Of a DNA stretch of 64,000 bases, positions 1-11,334 are shown piece after piece. This DNA is from Pratylenchus scribneri (lineage: Eukaryota > Nematoda > Chromadorea > Rhabditida > Pratylenchidae). Below the pieces are notes generated by a model, which was given only the letters and a program-made list of their open reading frames with translations, was not told the origin of the DNA and ran no database searches. Positions within the stretch are counted from its first letter, which is position 1; each line of letters begins with the position of its first letter. Made by a program: the position numbers and the translations under genes. The stretch covers positions 868,001 to 932,000 of the forward strand of contig JAQSEB010000013.1 of assembly GCA_030063045.1 (NCBI GenBank). Direction: 5' to 3'.

Positions 1-304
1 AATAAATAAATGTTTAAATTTATAATATTTTAAACTAAAATTAAAGAATAGAAATATTATTAATAAAAGTAAAAATAAATTAACAAAAATAAAAATTATT
101 TAAAAATACTCTATAGAGAAGTTATTAATTTATTTAAGATAACACAAATTATTAAATAGAATATATAAATAAAAAATTTTATTTTGCATAATATAATAAT
201 CGTAAATTATTTAAATCAATATTACTACAAGAAAAATTACAGCATGTTTATAAAATGAGTAATTATAATTAATGAAAATTAAAAAACTTTTGATAATACA
301 AATT
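1..304. other. AT-rich spacer, no gene seen
   Basis: Runs of A and T with isolated G/C. No frame worth naming on either strand and no repeat was noticed. Confidence 0.6.
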
Positions 305-506
305 TTAATAAAAAGAAATAATTATTTTTAAGAATTTTTTCATAATTCCACCTTTCCATCCTATAGTAAAGTAGGAAGGATAATATCTCTTGAGAATTCT
401 CTTCATGGTGTCCATCCTATGGAATAAATGGCCGGCCGCCATTATTGTGGATTTTTCTATTTTATTATTGTCCATTATAGAAGATTGTTGGAAGGATGAT
501 ACTTAA
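305..506. other. GC-richer islet with overlapping short frames on both strands
   Basis: The first richer islet holds GGCCGGCC at 430-437, very rare in this composition. On the minus strand an ATG at 442 opens 45 codons to a stop at 305-307 (begins MAAGHLFHRMDT). It is preceded by a usable acceptor (AATAG) and contains a weak donor (AAAG then GTGGAA). On the plus strand an ATG at 405 opens 33 codons to 504-506 (begins MVSILWNKWPAAIIVDF), mostly hydrophobic. The two frames use the same bases, so at most one is real. No family was recognised for either. The word CCATCCTAT occurs twice (356-364 and 413-421). Confidence 0.3.
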
Positions 507-1651
507 CATTCAAATACATTATTAGTAAATTATCTATAATTTATTATTTGAAATCAGCAATTAAAAAAAATAAAATTTATAAGAGAATAAAAATTAAATG
601 TGGGAAATTATATATAAAAAATAATTAAATTTTTTTAAAGCTAAATTTGTTTGTATAAACTAATAAATTATTATATGTATTAAATGAATTGAAATATTTT
701 TCATTGCCATCAATATATATAAGCTTACGAGAGCATCTATCGCATAGGACAAAAGAAAGAGGTTTACATTTAAAAGTAATTTATACTAATTATTAATTAA
801 TAAATTTATTATCCCAAAAATAAATAATAGATGATTTATAAATGTAATAAAAATTATTAAAAATATTTCAAAACAATTAATAGAGAATCAATATTGGACA
901 TTTAATGGCACAATTTATCTATTCAACAATTTCATTCCTGCATCATTCATTGTAAATATAAATTTACACCAATAATATAAATTAAAAATTTACTAAATTT
1001 TAATTTAAAAAAATCAAAGAAAGAATTTATTATTTTTAAATTAAAGTTTATAAATTAAATAAGTCCTAAAATTTATTGAATAATATATCTAAATTTTTTA
1101 TTGTTAGAAGTCAAAATTATTTTATAAAAAATATTATTATATTCTATAGGAATAAGATAAGGAAAAAAAATATAAACTTAAATTATAAGTTTAAAAATAA
1201 AATTTATATATCATAAAAATTTTCTAAAAATTATTTTTAAAGAGAATGATCAAAAAATTTTGAACATGGATATGATTAATTGGATCGATATTGAATTTTA
1301 AAAAGAAATCGATATATTTTAATTGTTTCTGATTGATTGATTGGTGGTAATTTAAATATAATCAATAATTATATAAATAAGCAAAATTTAAATTTAAAAA
1401 TTCATAAAATTAAAAAAAATTTATGAAGTACATGCTAATTGTTGCAGTTATCATATTTTGAAAACAATAAAGACCATTGATATTATTTTGAACAATATTG
1501 CAGGATTAGGTTATAAAAATAAAATTTAAATTTTATAATTAATGAAAAAATTTTTTTCTCAGAAAACATAAAATAAATAACATAATAGAATTAGAGTAAG
1601 GCTCAATAAATTAAAGATTTATTTTATAAATCATACTTAATAAGATTATGA
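507..1651. other. AT-rich spacer with three small exon-like islets
   Basis: Mostly spacer. At 715-765 the minus strand reads 19 open codons ending at a strong donor (CTC then GTAAGC). At 884-951 a 68-nt block lies between AATAG and GTAAAT with two open frames. At 1563-1595 a 33-nt block lies between TTTTTTTCTCAG and GTAAGG but is low complexity. Such borders arise easily by chance here, so none is called a gene. Confidence 0.3.
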
Positions 1652-1816
1652 TTTTTGAGAGCTGTATCCATTAAAAAAAAATATTGGAAAATTGCCAAAA
1701 ATGTAAAAAATCTAATCATAAAAGGGAGCACAGACATAGAGAAAGAAATTAAGATTATATATCAGAGAAAATTTTATGAAAAAAATATAATAGAAAAAAA
1801 GCAATTAGAGAATTAG
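1652..1816 (+). CDS. 54-codon Lys-rich frame, unassigned (no ATG start)
   Basis: Open from just after a TGA (1649-1651) to TAG (1814-1816). The richer core at 1682-1770 reads YWKIAKNVKNLI followed by a charged, Lys/Glu-rich stretch. There is no in-frame ATG at the start, so this would be an internal exon or a fragment. A second frame across the same bases contains a short Cys-x-x-Cys, His-rich stretch (CQKCKKSNHKREHRHRERN), so the frame is ambiguous. No family recognised. Confidence 0.3.
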   Translation, partial: FLRAVSIKKKYWKIAKNVKNLIIKGSTDIEKEIKIIYQRKFYEKNIIEKKQLEN

Positions 1817-2048
1817 AGAAATTAATGACGGACAGAAGCTCAATCAATAACATAAATTAGCTTATTTTTGCATATACAAAGTAATAGCAATTACACATTT
1901 ACATGTCGATAATTAATGATCATTTTTCATTTCATTATAAATAATTTAATTAAAGTTATTTTCCCTTTTTTAGTGATTACCAAATATTAAAAAAATAAAT
2001 TTCGGGAAAACCCAATAAAAAATTTATTAAATTTTTTGCTTTAACAAC

Positions 2049-2153
2049 ATGGCTGCAACGTATCCACAATACAATCGTAAATTAATTTGTTGGAATTATG
2101 AATTAAAAAAATGTATTTCAAAACGAAATAGAAAAATTGCAGGATACCCTTAA
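2049..2153 (+). CDS. 34-codon ATG frame, unassigned
   Basis: The start context is good (ACAACATGGCTGC) and the frame runs to TAA at 2151-2153, beginning MAATYPQYNRKLICW. A possible donor (CAATC then GTAAAT, cut after 2076) would make codons 1-9 a first coding exon. The richer composition covers only the first half, which favours the exon-1 reading. No signal peptide and no recognised family. Nothing convincing lies directly downstream to join it to. Confidence 0.3.
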   Translation: MAATYPQYNRKLICWNYELKKCISKRNRKIAGYP

Positions 2154-3458
2154 AAATAATATATAATTAAAAATTTTTATATTTTAAATAATATAAAAAA
2201 ATAAAAGATTTACATAAAAAATTTATTGAAAAATAAATTTAAATTTTTTTTTCGTATAAAAATATATAGAAATATTTAATTTTGTACATAATAAAAATGT
2301 TACTAGAAGATCAAAATCAAATGGCGCTCAAATGATATGATTGGTTATAAAAGTATAATCTTTGAAAATTGCTTAATAAATAATTTAAATAAAAGGTTAA
2401 TTAAAAATATAAAATTAAATTAAGTAATTTAATTTTAATTAATTATAGAGAACCTTATAATATTATGTTCAGCAATTTATTGATGTAAATAAAAAAAGTA
2501 AATATAATTTGATATTAGTAAAATAATTACAATTAAATTAAATTTATTTCTCAAAAAATATATTAAATAAAATAATTATTCAAAAAATAATTAAAATTAA
2601 AAAATTCATATCAAGTTTTTTGTAGATATTTATTAATTATGCGGAAAAATGATTTCTATGATTAGATATATAATTCAATATGTATAAAAATATCAAATAA
2701 TGAATGATATTTTTAAGTAATAAATAAATAAAATTATGATTTGATTAAGATAAAATAACTCAAAAATAATATAAAAAATAAAATTTAAATCAATTAATAA
2801 AAAGTTACTTATTTTCTAAAATAATTAATAATAATTTGAAAAATTTCTGCAGAAGCTTGCTTAAAATATTATTAAATATTTTATATATTGCGCATATTAA
2901 AATTTAAATTTTTATCTATCATAAAATGGTATTTAATTTATAAAATTTCTTGAAAGATTTTTAAAATAATAAAATAAACAAATGTATATTAAAAAACAAG
3001 GCATTTTTATTTAAAAAGTCAAATGATGTAAGCAGCACATATATTTGAACTCATAGTTATCATCTCTTTATTCTTTCATGGAAATGAATAAATAAAAAAT
3101 TTATATTAATCAAAAAATTATAGGAAAAAATTATTAAATACAAAAAAGAGAGATTAGAATTTTATTATAAAAAAAGAGAAATGGTGAAAGCTTGAGAAAT
3201 ATGTCCAAGTTTCATGCTAACGAAAAATAAAAAATTAAAAAAATCTTTAAATAATTTTTTATTTTAAAAATTAATTTATTTTAAATATAAATAAATATCG
3301 TTGATCAACCTAGAAAATAGGGAAAATATGAACGCAATGAATACCATAATCTTTTGCAAATAAATAACAAAATATATAAAATTATTTTTCAATAGCCAGA
3401 AAAAAATAAGGTAAATGTATAATTAGTTAAATTACTTTATATTAATAAAAAATACTAC
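2154..3458. other. AT-rich spacer with trivial short frames
   Basis: An ATG at about 2298 opens only 12 codons. A small islet at 3180-3235 is open in more than one frame and on both strands. No gene is supported. Confidence 0.4.
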
Positions 3459-3546
3459 CGAATAATCACAGAGTACAGCCAACACAGCACCACTTAAAAT
3501 GGCGTTATATGGACTCAGAAATACCAATGTGAAAAATAATGAATAT
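3459..3546 (-). CDS. Possible internal exon, membrane-segment-like
   Basis: On the minus strand an 88-nt block lies between an acceptor (ACTATAG) and a donor (TCG then GTAGTA). One frame is open throughout and reads YSLFFTLVFLSPYNAI then LSGAVLAVLCDYS, hydrophobic enough for one membrane-spanning helix. On the plus strand the same bases give only a 17-codon ATG frame (3499-3552) and a frame broken by TAA. The exon reading rests on open frame plus splice borders only; partner exons were not identified. Confidence 0.35.
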
Positions 3547-4883
3547 CTATAGTTATCTTATGAATTTCATTTAATCTATTTTCAATTAATTATATTCCAA
3601 ATTTCGATTGATTTAGATTTTTTAATTTAATAAAATTTAATCTGTAAAGAATTAAATGATTTAATTTAAAAAACATATAAATACTTCAATAAATTATTTT
3701 AAAAAATTTAATCAAATACATAAATTAATAATATCAAAATTATATATAAAAAATATAAAATTAAATATTTCGAAAACAAGAAGATTTACCAATAATTGAA
3801 AAAATTGTTTTTTGCTTATATTTTATCAATTTAAAATTAAATATAAGAAAAGTAAATTGTCTTGTATGCACTATGGATTAATTAAATAATTTATCAATAT
3901 AAATGAATTAAATTAATTATATTTGAATAATAAATAAGGAAAAATATTAAAATGGAAAAATAAGAAATTAATAGCAATTAAATTATCAATTTATAATAAT
4001 AATATATATATATATATATTTGCGCAGGATTGGCATAAGAAAAGAAATTAAATTTATTTTAGAGGTAGAATTAATTAATAAAAAAAAATAAATTACATTA
4101 TAGTACTAGAATTTATTAAAAATATAATATAATTTTATTTATTGCTAACAACAAATTCGAAATAGGCAAATGTAGAATTATTATAATTAAAAAGTGTAAT
4201 TAAAAAATTGCTTTCGAATTAATCCTAATACCGAATAAAATAATTTAATGTCAAAATCTTTTGCAAAAATAAAAAAATCTACAAAATTTAAAATATGAAT
4301 AATAAAACAAAATATAAGAAATCATTTAAATAATTATTTTAAAAGAAAAAGTAAACAACATTTTTATGGAAAAAATATAATAAATTGAATAATAAAAAAT
4401 ATAAATCGACCTTTTATCAAAATAATCGAAGAAATAATTATTAAATTTTTTTGATAAATTAAAAAAATTTTGCCAACATTACATAATTGGAATTATTAAA
4501 ACTACTTCATTTGATGAAAATATCAATTTTTAAGATCGCAAATTATTTAATTAATAATAAATTTTAATTTATATATTATTATCATAAAAATGTTATAAAA
4601 AAATTTGAAAGGAAATTTAAAATTTTAGAAATTAAAAATTGTATAAGATTTTATATCATTTGAAATGCGGAAGATAATTTACTCTTTGAAATTGAAATCA
4701 GTAAATGTGCCTTTTTATTAAACTTATAAATTTGAAAAATTAAAAATTAATTTCTAAAATAAATAGTATAGATGTAAAAATAATATAATTTTTATTTAAG
4801 AATAAGTCACATAAATTTAAAAATCAAATTATTAACTAAGGTATTATATTAATTCGGAAAAAAAACCTAAGATAAAAATAATT
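3547..4883. other. AT-rich spacer with two tiny exon-like blocks
   Basis: Block 4028-4064 (37 nt) lies between TTTGCGCAG and GTAGAA and reads IGIRKEIKFILE in its only open frame. Block 4648-4700 (53 nt) ends at GTAAAT and reads ISFEMRKIIYSLKLKS, but its acceptor lacks a pyrimidine tract. AT dinucleotide runs at 4001-4018 are a microsatellite. Confidence 0.3.
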
Positions 4884-4997
4884 ATGATTGAATGTTTCCA
4901 AGCTATAATAGAAATAGTGAGAATGGCGCTTTTAACCGAAAATATATTAAATTTATCAAAGAAAAATATCATGTATAATAAAATTTTAATTCCCTAA
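4884..4997 (+). CDS. 37-codon ATG frame, unassigned
   Basis: ATG at 4884 to TAA at 4995-4997, beginning MIECFQAIIEIVRMALLTEN. A second ATG at 4923 has a better context (GAGAATGGCG). A GTGAGA donor at 4917 could end a first exon after 11 codons. The amphipathic start could be a helix. No family recognised; the length is within reach of chance. Confidence 0.3.
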   Translation: MIECFQAIIEIVRMALLTENILNLSKKNIMYNKILIP

Positions 4998-5370
4998 TTA
5001 TTTTTTAATTTAATATTATATTTTCGAAAATTTATTTAAAATCAGAGAATATATTCATAAAAAAATAATAAGAAATAATATGATTTATTTAATTTTAAAT
5101 ATATTTATTTTAAAATTAAATAATAAAAATACGATAAATATTTTGGAATTAAAATATTTATTAATTAAATATAACGAATATTTCATAAAACCGATATAAA
5201 AATAATTAATTTATTTTAAATATTTTATATTTGGAAATTATTTAATAAAAAAATTATTTATAATTATATATAAATTGAAAAATAATAATGACCAAAAATT
5301 GAAAATAATATTTAAAAATTATAAATAATAAAATGAATTTATTAAAAAATAGAGTACCAGCATTAATCGT

Positions 5371-5442
5371 TCATTGGAATAAGCCAAACCAATCCTGCTC
5401 TTCCTCATTTTCTTTTGTGTTTTCACATAAAATCTTTTCTTG
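5371..5442 (-). CDS. Possible terminal coding exon, acidic C-terminus
   Basis: On the minus strand, AG (AATCAG) precedes 24 codons ending in TGA: QEKILCENTKENEEEQDW then FGLFQ and stop. The acidic, Gln/Asn-rich run ending in an aromatic tail looks like a natural protein terminus. The minus-strand frame +1 and one plus-strand frame over 5341-5450 are also open, so the call is not unique. The acceptor has no strong pyrimidine tract. No family recognised. Confidence 0.3.
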   Translation of the reverse strand, partial: QEKILCENTKENEEEQDWFGLFQ

Positions 5443-6371
5443 CTGATTGAGCGTGATGTTTGATTTAAAAATATTTGATGATATAATTTAAAGGTAAAAA
5501 TACATATTATAAAATTAAAAAAATTTCCTAATATATGTAAAAAAATATTTATAAAAATTTTTACGAAAAAAATATTGAATAATTAACGAGAAATCTAAAT
5601 TCTGAATAATTAATGTATTTTAAATTTTTTAATAAACTTTGTTAATAATATCTTTTTATATTTATTTGCATTGAATTACACATTTTTGATATGAAATAAA
5701 AATAATATTGTTAATTTTTTTAAACTTAAATAATTTCCTATTAGTATCTTGATTTGAAGAAAATTATAATTAAATTATACTATAATAATCTTTTTAATTC
5801 ATAAAAATTCGATTTGATTTCTCTATAAATTTTAGACATTCATTAAATTATTAGAATTTTTATAACCAACGAAAATCAATTTGCTAACGTTTGAAAAAGG
5901 ATGATATTTTTTATTGATTTCGAGCATTAATTTCATAAGAACTCCATAAGATTTGGAAAAATTTGCCTCCGATTAAAATTTGCTTTAGTAATCATGATAT
6001 GAAAAATAAACAATAAAAAATTACATTCTAAAAAAACAATTCTTAACTTTAGCTATTTAAAATATTAATTAAATATTATTTAACTAGCACTCCTATTAGG
6101 ATATTGTGCAAATATGCGCACAAAAATGCATGCGGAATAAATTGGATGTATGACAAAGCATTTGCAAAAAAAAATAAATTTTTAAAAATTATAAAATGAA
6201 ATATTAGTATAATTTTTAAATTTTTATAAAAAATTATGAAAAATAACTGGAAAATTTAATTAAATATTATATTTTATTAACTTATAAAAGCTTAATAATA
6301 ATAATTAAATCAATGCATAGTTTTTTATCTAAATAAAAATTAATGCCACTCTATTAATTACCCTCTATTAG
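5443..6371. other. AT-rich spacer with one ambiguous islet
   Basis: An islet at 5880-6000 is open on the minus strand in two frames of about 20-26 codons, with no start or splice support. The remainder shows no structure. Confidence 0.4.
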
Positions 6372-6394
6372 AATCACCATCAAAATCGGTGATT
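6372..6394. repeat. Perfect 7-bp inverted repeat (hairpin)
   Basis: AATCACC (6372-6378) and GGTGATT (6388-6394) are exact complements around a 9-base loop. It stands out because five of each seven bases are fixed in otherwise A/T-only DNA. No adjacent gene suggests a role. Confidence 0.5.
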
Positions 6395-6670
6395 TAATTT
6401 GCAAAAAAAAAACGAAAAAATTTTTTAAATTTTTTTATTTGCTAAGAGTAATATAATTTTTTTAAATTATTAATATGTCATCCCTATTTAAAAATTATTT
6501 AAAATGAAATCATAATGGACATAACTAATTTATCGTCATTACAATAATATTTTATTAACCGTCAAACAAAAATAAACATTAAAAATTTTTTCAATATTTT
6601 GTTTAAATATTGAGATTTATACATAATTTAAATCTATATAGAAATAAAAAAATTAAAATAAAATTTTTAG

Positions 6671-6705
6671 AGCTGGATTAAAAGCCAAGGCATTAAAATA
6701 GGAAG
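6671..6705 (+). CDS. Possible 35-nt micro-exon
   Basis: Between a strong acceptor (AAATTTTTAG) and a consensus donor (AAG then GTAAAT) lies a 35-nt block of raised GC. Only one of its three frames is open, reading SWIKSQGIKIG plus a split codon. It is the cleanest acceptor-donor pair around so small an islet in the left third. No partner exon was identified within 500 bp, so it may be coincidence. Confidence 0.3.
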
Positions 6706-8119
6706 GTAAATATGTTATTTAAAAATAAATTAAGAATTTTTAATTATCGAACAACGAAATAATAATTTTAAAAAATTTAAAATTATTTTTTTGTGCCATT
6801 ATATCAATGTAATAAATATGTATGATAAAAAAATTTCTAAAAAATACAAGAAAAATTATAAAATATCTATTTTTTATAATGGATAAAAAATAAAAAATTT
6901 TTAAACTTTTAAATAAAAATAAATTATGCATATAAAAAATTATTTTATAGTTTCCAACGATTTATTTTTTATACTGAAAAATCGCTTATAAACCAACGCA
7001 AATTACAAAATCTTTCACAGATTCGATGAATTTTTCAACAATAAAAAATAAAACAATTTTAATATAATAATTGAAAAAAAATATTTTTGCACTTTAATAT
7101 TTATTTAATAATGATATGCAAATCTGATGAATTTTTATAAAATTATAAGAAAAAAATTAGTATTATATTTATTAAATTTTTAAAATTTTCAATTTAATTA
7201 TCGTAAGATTTTCTAAAACAATATTAAAAAGATTAAAATTTATTTTGTTGAAATAAAATTAAAAATTATTAAATTATTAAAATATAAAAATTTGATTGAT
7301 ATAAAATGAATAACGAATAAAATTTCTCTATAATTCATTTCTAAATAAAAGAATAAAAAATTTCATTTAGATAAAATGGAATAGATATGATCTAGAGTTT
7401 GATACATAGGAGTCTTTAGCTAATGTACATGCACTTGATATGATCAGATAATATAGATTTAAAAAAAAATATCAATTAATTATAATATATATAAATAAAT
7501 TATTTACTGATTGGTAAAATTATCTAAAATAAAATGAATAAATAGTTATATAATTGATAATTGTAATTTTAATTTAAAATTTTTATATTATGAAACGAAA
7601 AGTCTTTCTTAATAATTTGAAAATACTAACTAAATTGTAAGTTTATCTGTAATTTATTAATTAAAATTTTATATATACTTAATTAAGAAAAATTTATATT
7701 AATTATGAAATAATTTTAGACGTTTTTTGACATTCTATGTAATCTAAAAATTAACACAGAGATGAATAATTTTTGTTTTAATACTATTATTTTCTGATTG
7801 AATGTCAAATCTATTTGACGATTTTGTAACACAAATTAGGTCGAGAAGTATCAATAAAAATTCAGTTATTTTGATTAAATAATACAGTGCCAAATTATCA
7901 AGTAAAATTGATTAAGTATTTCAATTTATCCAAGAATTAATTAAAAAGGAAGAAAAAGAAATTGAATTTTCATATTTTATTGAACTTAAGTAATTTAAAA
8001 AGGATTTCAAAATTCGATAAATTTAAAAAAACAATCAACAAATTAATATGATATAAATATCCAATATTAAAAAAGTAATAAAAAAATTTTGTGAATAAAT
8101 TTTATAATTGAAGAATTGA
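6706..8119. other. AT-rich spacer; low-complexity minus-strand frame only
   Basis: A 63-codon minus-strand frame at 6740-6931 is pure Phe/Ile/Lys/Asn from A/T runs and is not a gene. An islet at 7380-7450 is open on the minus strand (about 30 codons, ends at TAA) and closed on the plus strand; no family recognised. Confidence 0.4.
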
Positions 8120-8311
8120 TCTCACATAGAAAAGTTCTTCAATGGAATTTTGAAAAGAAATTTTGCTGAGATTGCGACAGTATCTGCCCAGAAGAATTCT
8201 TCTACGAAACCGTATATGAAGTGTGGACAAGGCAATTTGCCCGAATTTTTAATGCGACCACAGCCCCGAAGTCCACAAGAAATAGATAAATGCAAAATAA
8301 TTTGTACTTGA
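8120..8311 (+). CDS. 63-codon frame, unassigned, C-terminal-like
   Basis: Open from after TGA (8117-8119) to TGA (8309-8311). The richer part (8150-8300) reads FFNGILKRNFAEIATVSAQK, then a Lys/Gly stretch, then PEFLMRPQPRSPQEIDKCK. The Pro/Arg/Gln-rich end looks like a folded-domain tail. An AG at 8178 (CTGCCCAG) could begin an exon in this same frame. A minus-strand 82-codon frame (8122-8370) covers the same bases and extends into A/T-only sequence, so I treat it as the shadow. No family recognised. Confidence 0.4.
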   Translation, partial: SHIEKFFNGILKRNFAEIATVSAQKNSSTKPYMKCGQGNLPEFLMRPQPRSPQEIDKCKIICT

Positions 8312-8832
8312 TTATAAGCATATTTAAAATTTAGATAGAACCAACGAAGCTTTATCAAACAAACAAGCATTATAATTAAATCATTGTTCTTTGTTATGTT
8401 ATTTGTAAATTAGTTTAAATTATATAATTGTAAGAAATTAAATAAAAATTTATGAAATTAGAAAAAAAAATAAAATAAAGAGAATATTATTTCAAATAAA
8501 TTAATAAAATTTTTAAATAATTTTAGATAATAATCAAAATATATTGTAATAATAATATGTTCAAAATAAATTTAAACAGCAAAAGTTAAATTATAAAAAT
8601 TAATTTGATTATATTAAAAAAAAGATTCATTGTGCCATGAATATATTATAAAAAAAATTTTTGAATAATCTTATATTTTGATAAAGAGAATAAAAATATA
8701 ATATGCAATGTCACATATTTTTTTATATAAAAAATGAATTAATTATAACAATATATAACATAATAAAATTGTTAAAACTAAACAATAATTGCCATTTTTC
8801 GATAGCGTGAAAAATTTAAGTTTATATTTTCA
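8312..8832. other. AT-rich spacer, nothing seen
   Basis: No supported frame, repeat or signal. Confidence 0.5.
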
Positions 8833-8901
8833 ATGCCGAAATCAAACCCTAAAATTGGCGACCCTGGCAGGACATTAACAAATCAAATCAAATTAAAATA
8901 A
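8833..8901 (+). other. GC-richer islet: 22-codon ATG frame and primer-binding-site-like word
   Basis: ATG at 8833 opens MPKSNPKIGDPGRTLTNQIK and ends at TAA (8899-8901). Inside it, the word TTGGCGACCCTGGCAGGAC (about 8855-8873) starts with TGG and has the look of an LTR-retrotransposon primer-binding site, which is complementary to the CCA end of a tRNA. I could not match it to a specific tRNA and found no LTR ends beside it, so both readings are weak. Confidence 0.25.
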
Positions 8902-9568
8902 AAGTAACAATTTAAAATAATTATAAAATCAATTTTCCTTTCAGAGGAAAAAATTTGAGGAAAGAATTTGTTCAAATCCATATTATTAAGACAAACATTT
9001 TTTTAAACATTTTTACAAAAAATTTCAAAATGAATGTTAAATATTTTAAAATATATTACTAAAATTGATACTAGTAATTAATAAATTTTGTAAAAATTCT
9101 AAAAAAAAAAGATTATTTTATCATTGTTCAAAACAATTTGATTTTTATAAAATTCGAAATGGAATTTTTGTATAAAATATATCCAATATTTATGTAGTAA
9201 AAAGAAAATGATATTATTTATAAATAAATATAAGAAATTGAAGATAAGATCAATAAAATCAAATTATCACAATGATAAAACTGAATATGACCGTCTAAAA
9301 TGGCTTGATCCTTAATATAGGAGTAAAATTCCATATAAAATAATTATATAAAAAATTTATTGAATTATTTGATTAAATTCAAATTATATTCATTATGAAA
9401 TGCTTTTAAAGAGGAATTAATTAGTAAATAAAAAATGATTTTTAATTATTTATAATAATGAATAAAAAGATATTTTAAATTTCTAACTATATTTCTATTA
9501 AAAATATGCAAATAAAAAATACATTTAAAAAAATTATAACTCAATATCAGTTATACATTATTTTAAAA
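8902..9568. other. AT-rich spacer, nothing seen
   Basis: Only scattered G/C; a 9-codon fragment near 9290 is not supported. Confidence 0.5.
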
Positions 9569-9679
9569 ATGTCCGAAACCCTCTTTGAAACCCAATCATT
9601 ATTTTGTAATTTGAAAATTAATGACAAATACTCAGTCCAAGGGCTATGGAATACGGCCCTTTCTAAAATTTACAAATAA
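9569..9679 (+). CDS. 36-codon ATG frame, extendable across TAA codons
   Basis: ATG at 9569 begins MSETLFETQSLFCNLKINDK, then reads YSVQGLWNTALSKIYK to TAA at 9677-9679. Amino-acid use is ordinary and the richer composition matches the frame exactly. If TAA were sense, the frame would continue to the first TGA at 10052-10054 (161 residues), taking in smaller richer patches at 9840-9900 and 9970-10030. In the standard code it is a short peptide or first exon without an obvious donor. No family recognised. Confidence 0.4.
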   Translation: MSETLFETQSLFCNLKINDKYSVQGLWNTALSKIYK

Positions 9680-10209
9680 ATAAATATTAAATAACTTAAT
9701 AAAGAAATTATGTCATTAAGTAATATAAAGAAAAATTATTTAAAATTTCTCAAAAATTAACGAAATTTTTAAATAATAAATTTTTAATAAAAAAAAATAA
9801 TTAATCGTCAATAAAATAATAATTTATAATTCATTAGCAAGAGTTCTATTTCAAACTTATTTATAATGCTTCGCTTAATTACTATAAAATTTTATAATAT
9901 TATATCTACCTTTCAAATAAAAACTTTTCAATAAAATGTTTTCAATTATGTGAATACAATCAAATAATATCGTGCAAGATGTGAAAAATTTTTATTAAAT
10001 AAATAAAAAGAAAGCCGTATTTCCATTATTATTTATTCAAAAAATTATAAATGAAATATCGATATAAAAATTTAATTTCTGAAATTCTTTACCAAGTATT
10101 TCAATAGATTCAATAAAAAGATAAAAATGATGGAATTTTCAATATATTAAATAAATTTATATAATATAATTATTTTTTAGAAAAGAAAAAATTATGAAAT
10201 TTTTAAATA

Positions 10210-10323
10210 ATGAATTGTATTAATCACGAATCCGAACTTGTTAATTTTGGCGGAATTTTTAAATGGAAGAAATTCAAAGACATTTTGGTAAAATTAGTCC
10301 TTACAAAGATCTGTAACGGCTAA
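10210..10323 (+). CDS. 37-codon ATG frame, unassigned
   Basis: ATG at 10210 reads MNCINHESELVNFGGIFKWK, then a Lys/Leu-rich stretch ending KICNG and TAA (10321-10323). A donor-like GTAAAA follows codon 25. Another ATG frame (10262, 17 codons, MEEIQRHFGKISPYKDL) overlaps in a different phase, so the true frame is uncertain. A third ATG frame begins nine bases after this one ends (10332-10421). No family recognised. Confidence 0.4.
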   Translation: MNCINHESELVNFGGIFKWKKFKDILVKLVLTKICNG

Positions 10324-10331
10324 AATCGATA

Positions 10332-10421
10332 ATGGTGGCAAAAAGATGCGCTAATAATAAATATACAATATTGTCAATTAAATTTTATGGATTAAAAATA
10401 ATGACAAATTTATTTAGCTGA
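10332..10421 (+). CDS. 29-codon ATG frame, unassigned
   Basis: ATG at 10332 has a good context (GATAATGGTGG) and reads MVAKRCANNKYTILSIKFYG to a TGA at 10419-10421. It directly follows the 10210 frame. Composition falls off after codon 8. Could be a first exon; no clear donor. No family recognised. Confidence 0.25.
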   Translation: MVAKRCANNKYTILSIKFYGLKIMTNLFS

Positions 10422-10875
10422 TCTTGAAATAATTTAAATGAAATTAATGATAATATCAAATTTGTGTCTTATCGCCATCAAAATAGATCTTTTAATTTAT
10501 ACTCTATAAAATTCAAAAAACATGCATATAGTTTTTTTTTTATAAAATATGTCTAGAAAAATTTTGTTTGTAGGATACTCTTCAGGAACAATTTATATAT
10601 CATCTTAAATCTAATTTGTAAAATATATAAAATAATTAATATTAATTAAATTAAAAAAGCAGAATATAAAAGTTTGAATGATGCTACATATTTTATCAAA
10701 AATCTTTATTTTTTTCTAGAATTATTAAATTAAAAAAAGCGCTCAATTTTAAAATGTTAAAAATTATTATTAAAAAGAATTATTTTCAAAGAGAATTATT
10801 CAAAAATTTAATGTCAATGTCATAAAGCCAATATTTCCATCGTGGTAATTATCTTCATATAATTTGAATGAAAAA

Positions 10876-10935
10876 ATGAACCATTCTGAACAAAAAAGAT
10901 CGGGTGAACATCAGTTTTTCTCGGTCGCGAAATAG
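10876..10935 (+). CDS. 19-codon ATG frame, unassigned
   Basis: MNHSEQKRSGEHQFFSVAK to TAG at 10933-10935. The frame is also open upstream for five codons. Polar, charged composition and raised GC throughout. Too short to claim a protein; may be a first exon (GTGAAC donor at 10904) or a relic. Confidence 0.25.
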   Translation: MNHSEQKRSGEHQFFSVAK

Positions 10936-11334
10936 TTTTGTATAACTGAATATTTTTAATTTTTATTTTCTTTAAATAAAAATAATGTAAAATTTAATCA
11001 AAATTAAAAATATATGATGGATTTAATAAAATTAATCAAATATTATTAACTGAATAATGAATTTAAAGAGCAAAGCAAAATAAGAGTAAATTCAATTAAT
11101 ATTAATATATGGATTTTATGGAAAAATAAATAATTAAAAAATTTCATTATCGAATAAACAAATAAATTTTCCTTTTCGTAGTCTTTTAAAGGATTTAATA
11201 TTTTTTTTTATAAAATAAGTTAAAAGTTATAGTAGAAAATAAATTTTTATAAATATGAATGATATAGAGTAACATTTGAAATAAGGGTCAATTACATAAA
11301 TTCAAATATAAGATTTTGCAAAAAATATAATTAA

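Noticed and set aside
3998..4018. AT microsatellite as a functional element
   Set aside because: Such runs (also at 31032) are expected in this composition.
6740..6931. 63-codon minus-strand frame
   Set aside because: Almost only Phe/Ile/Leu/Lys/Asn from A/T runs; no composition change at its borders. The same applies to 15449-15637, 46676-46903 and 47754-47939.
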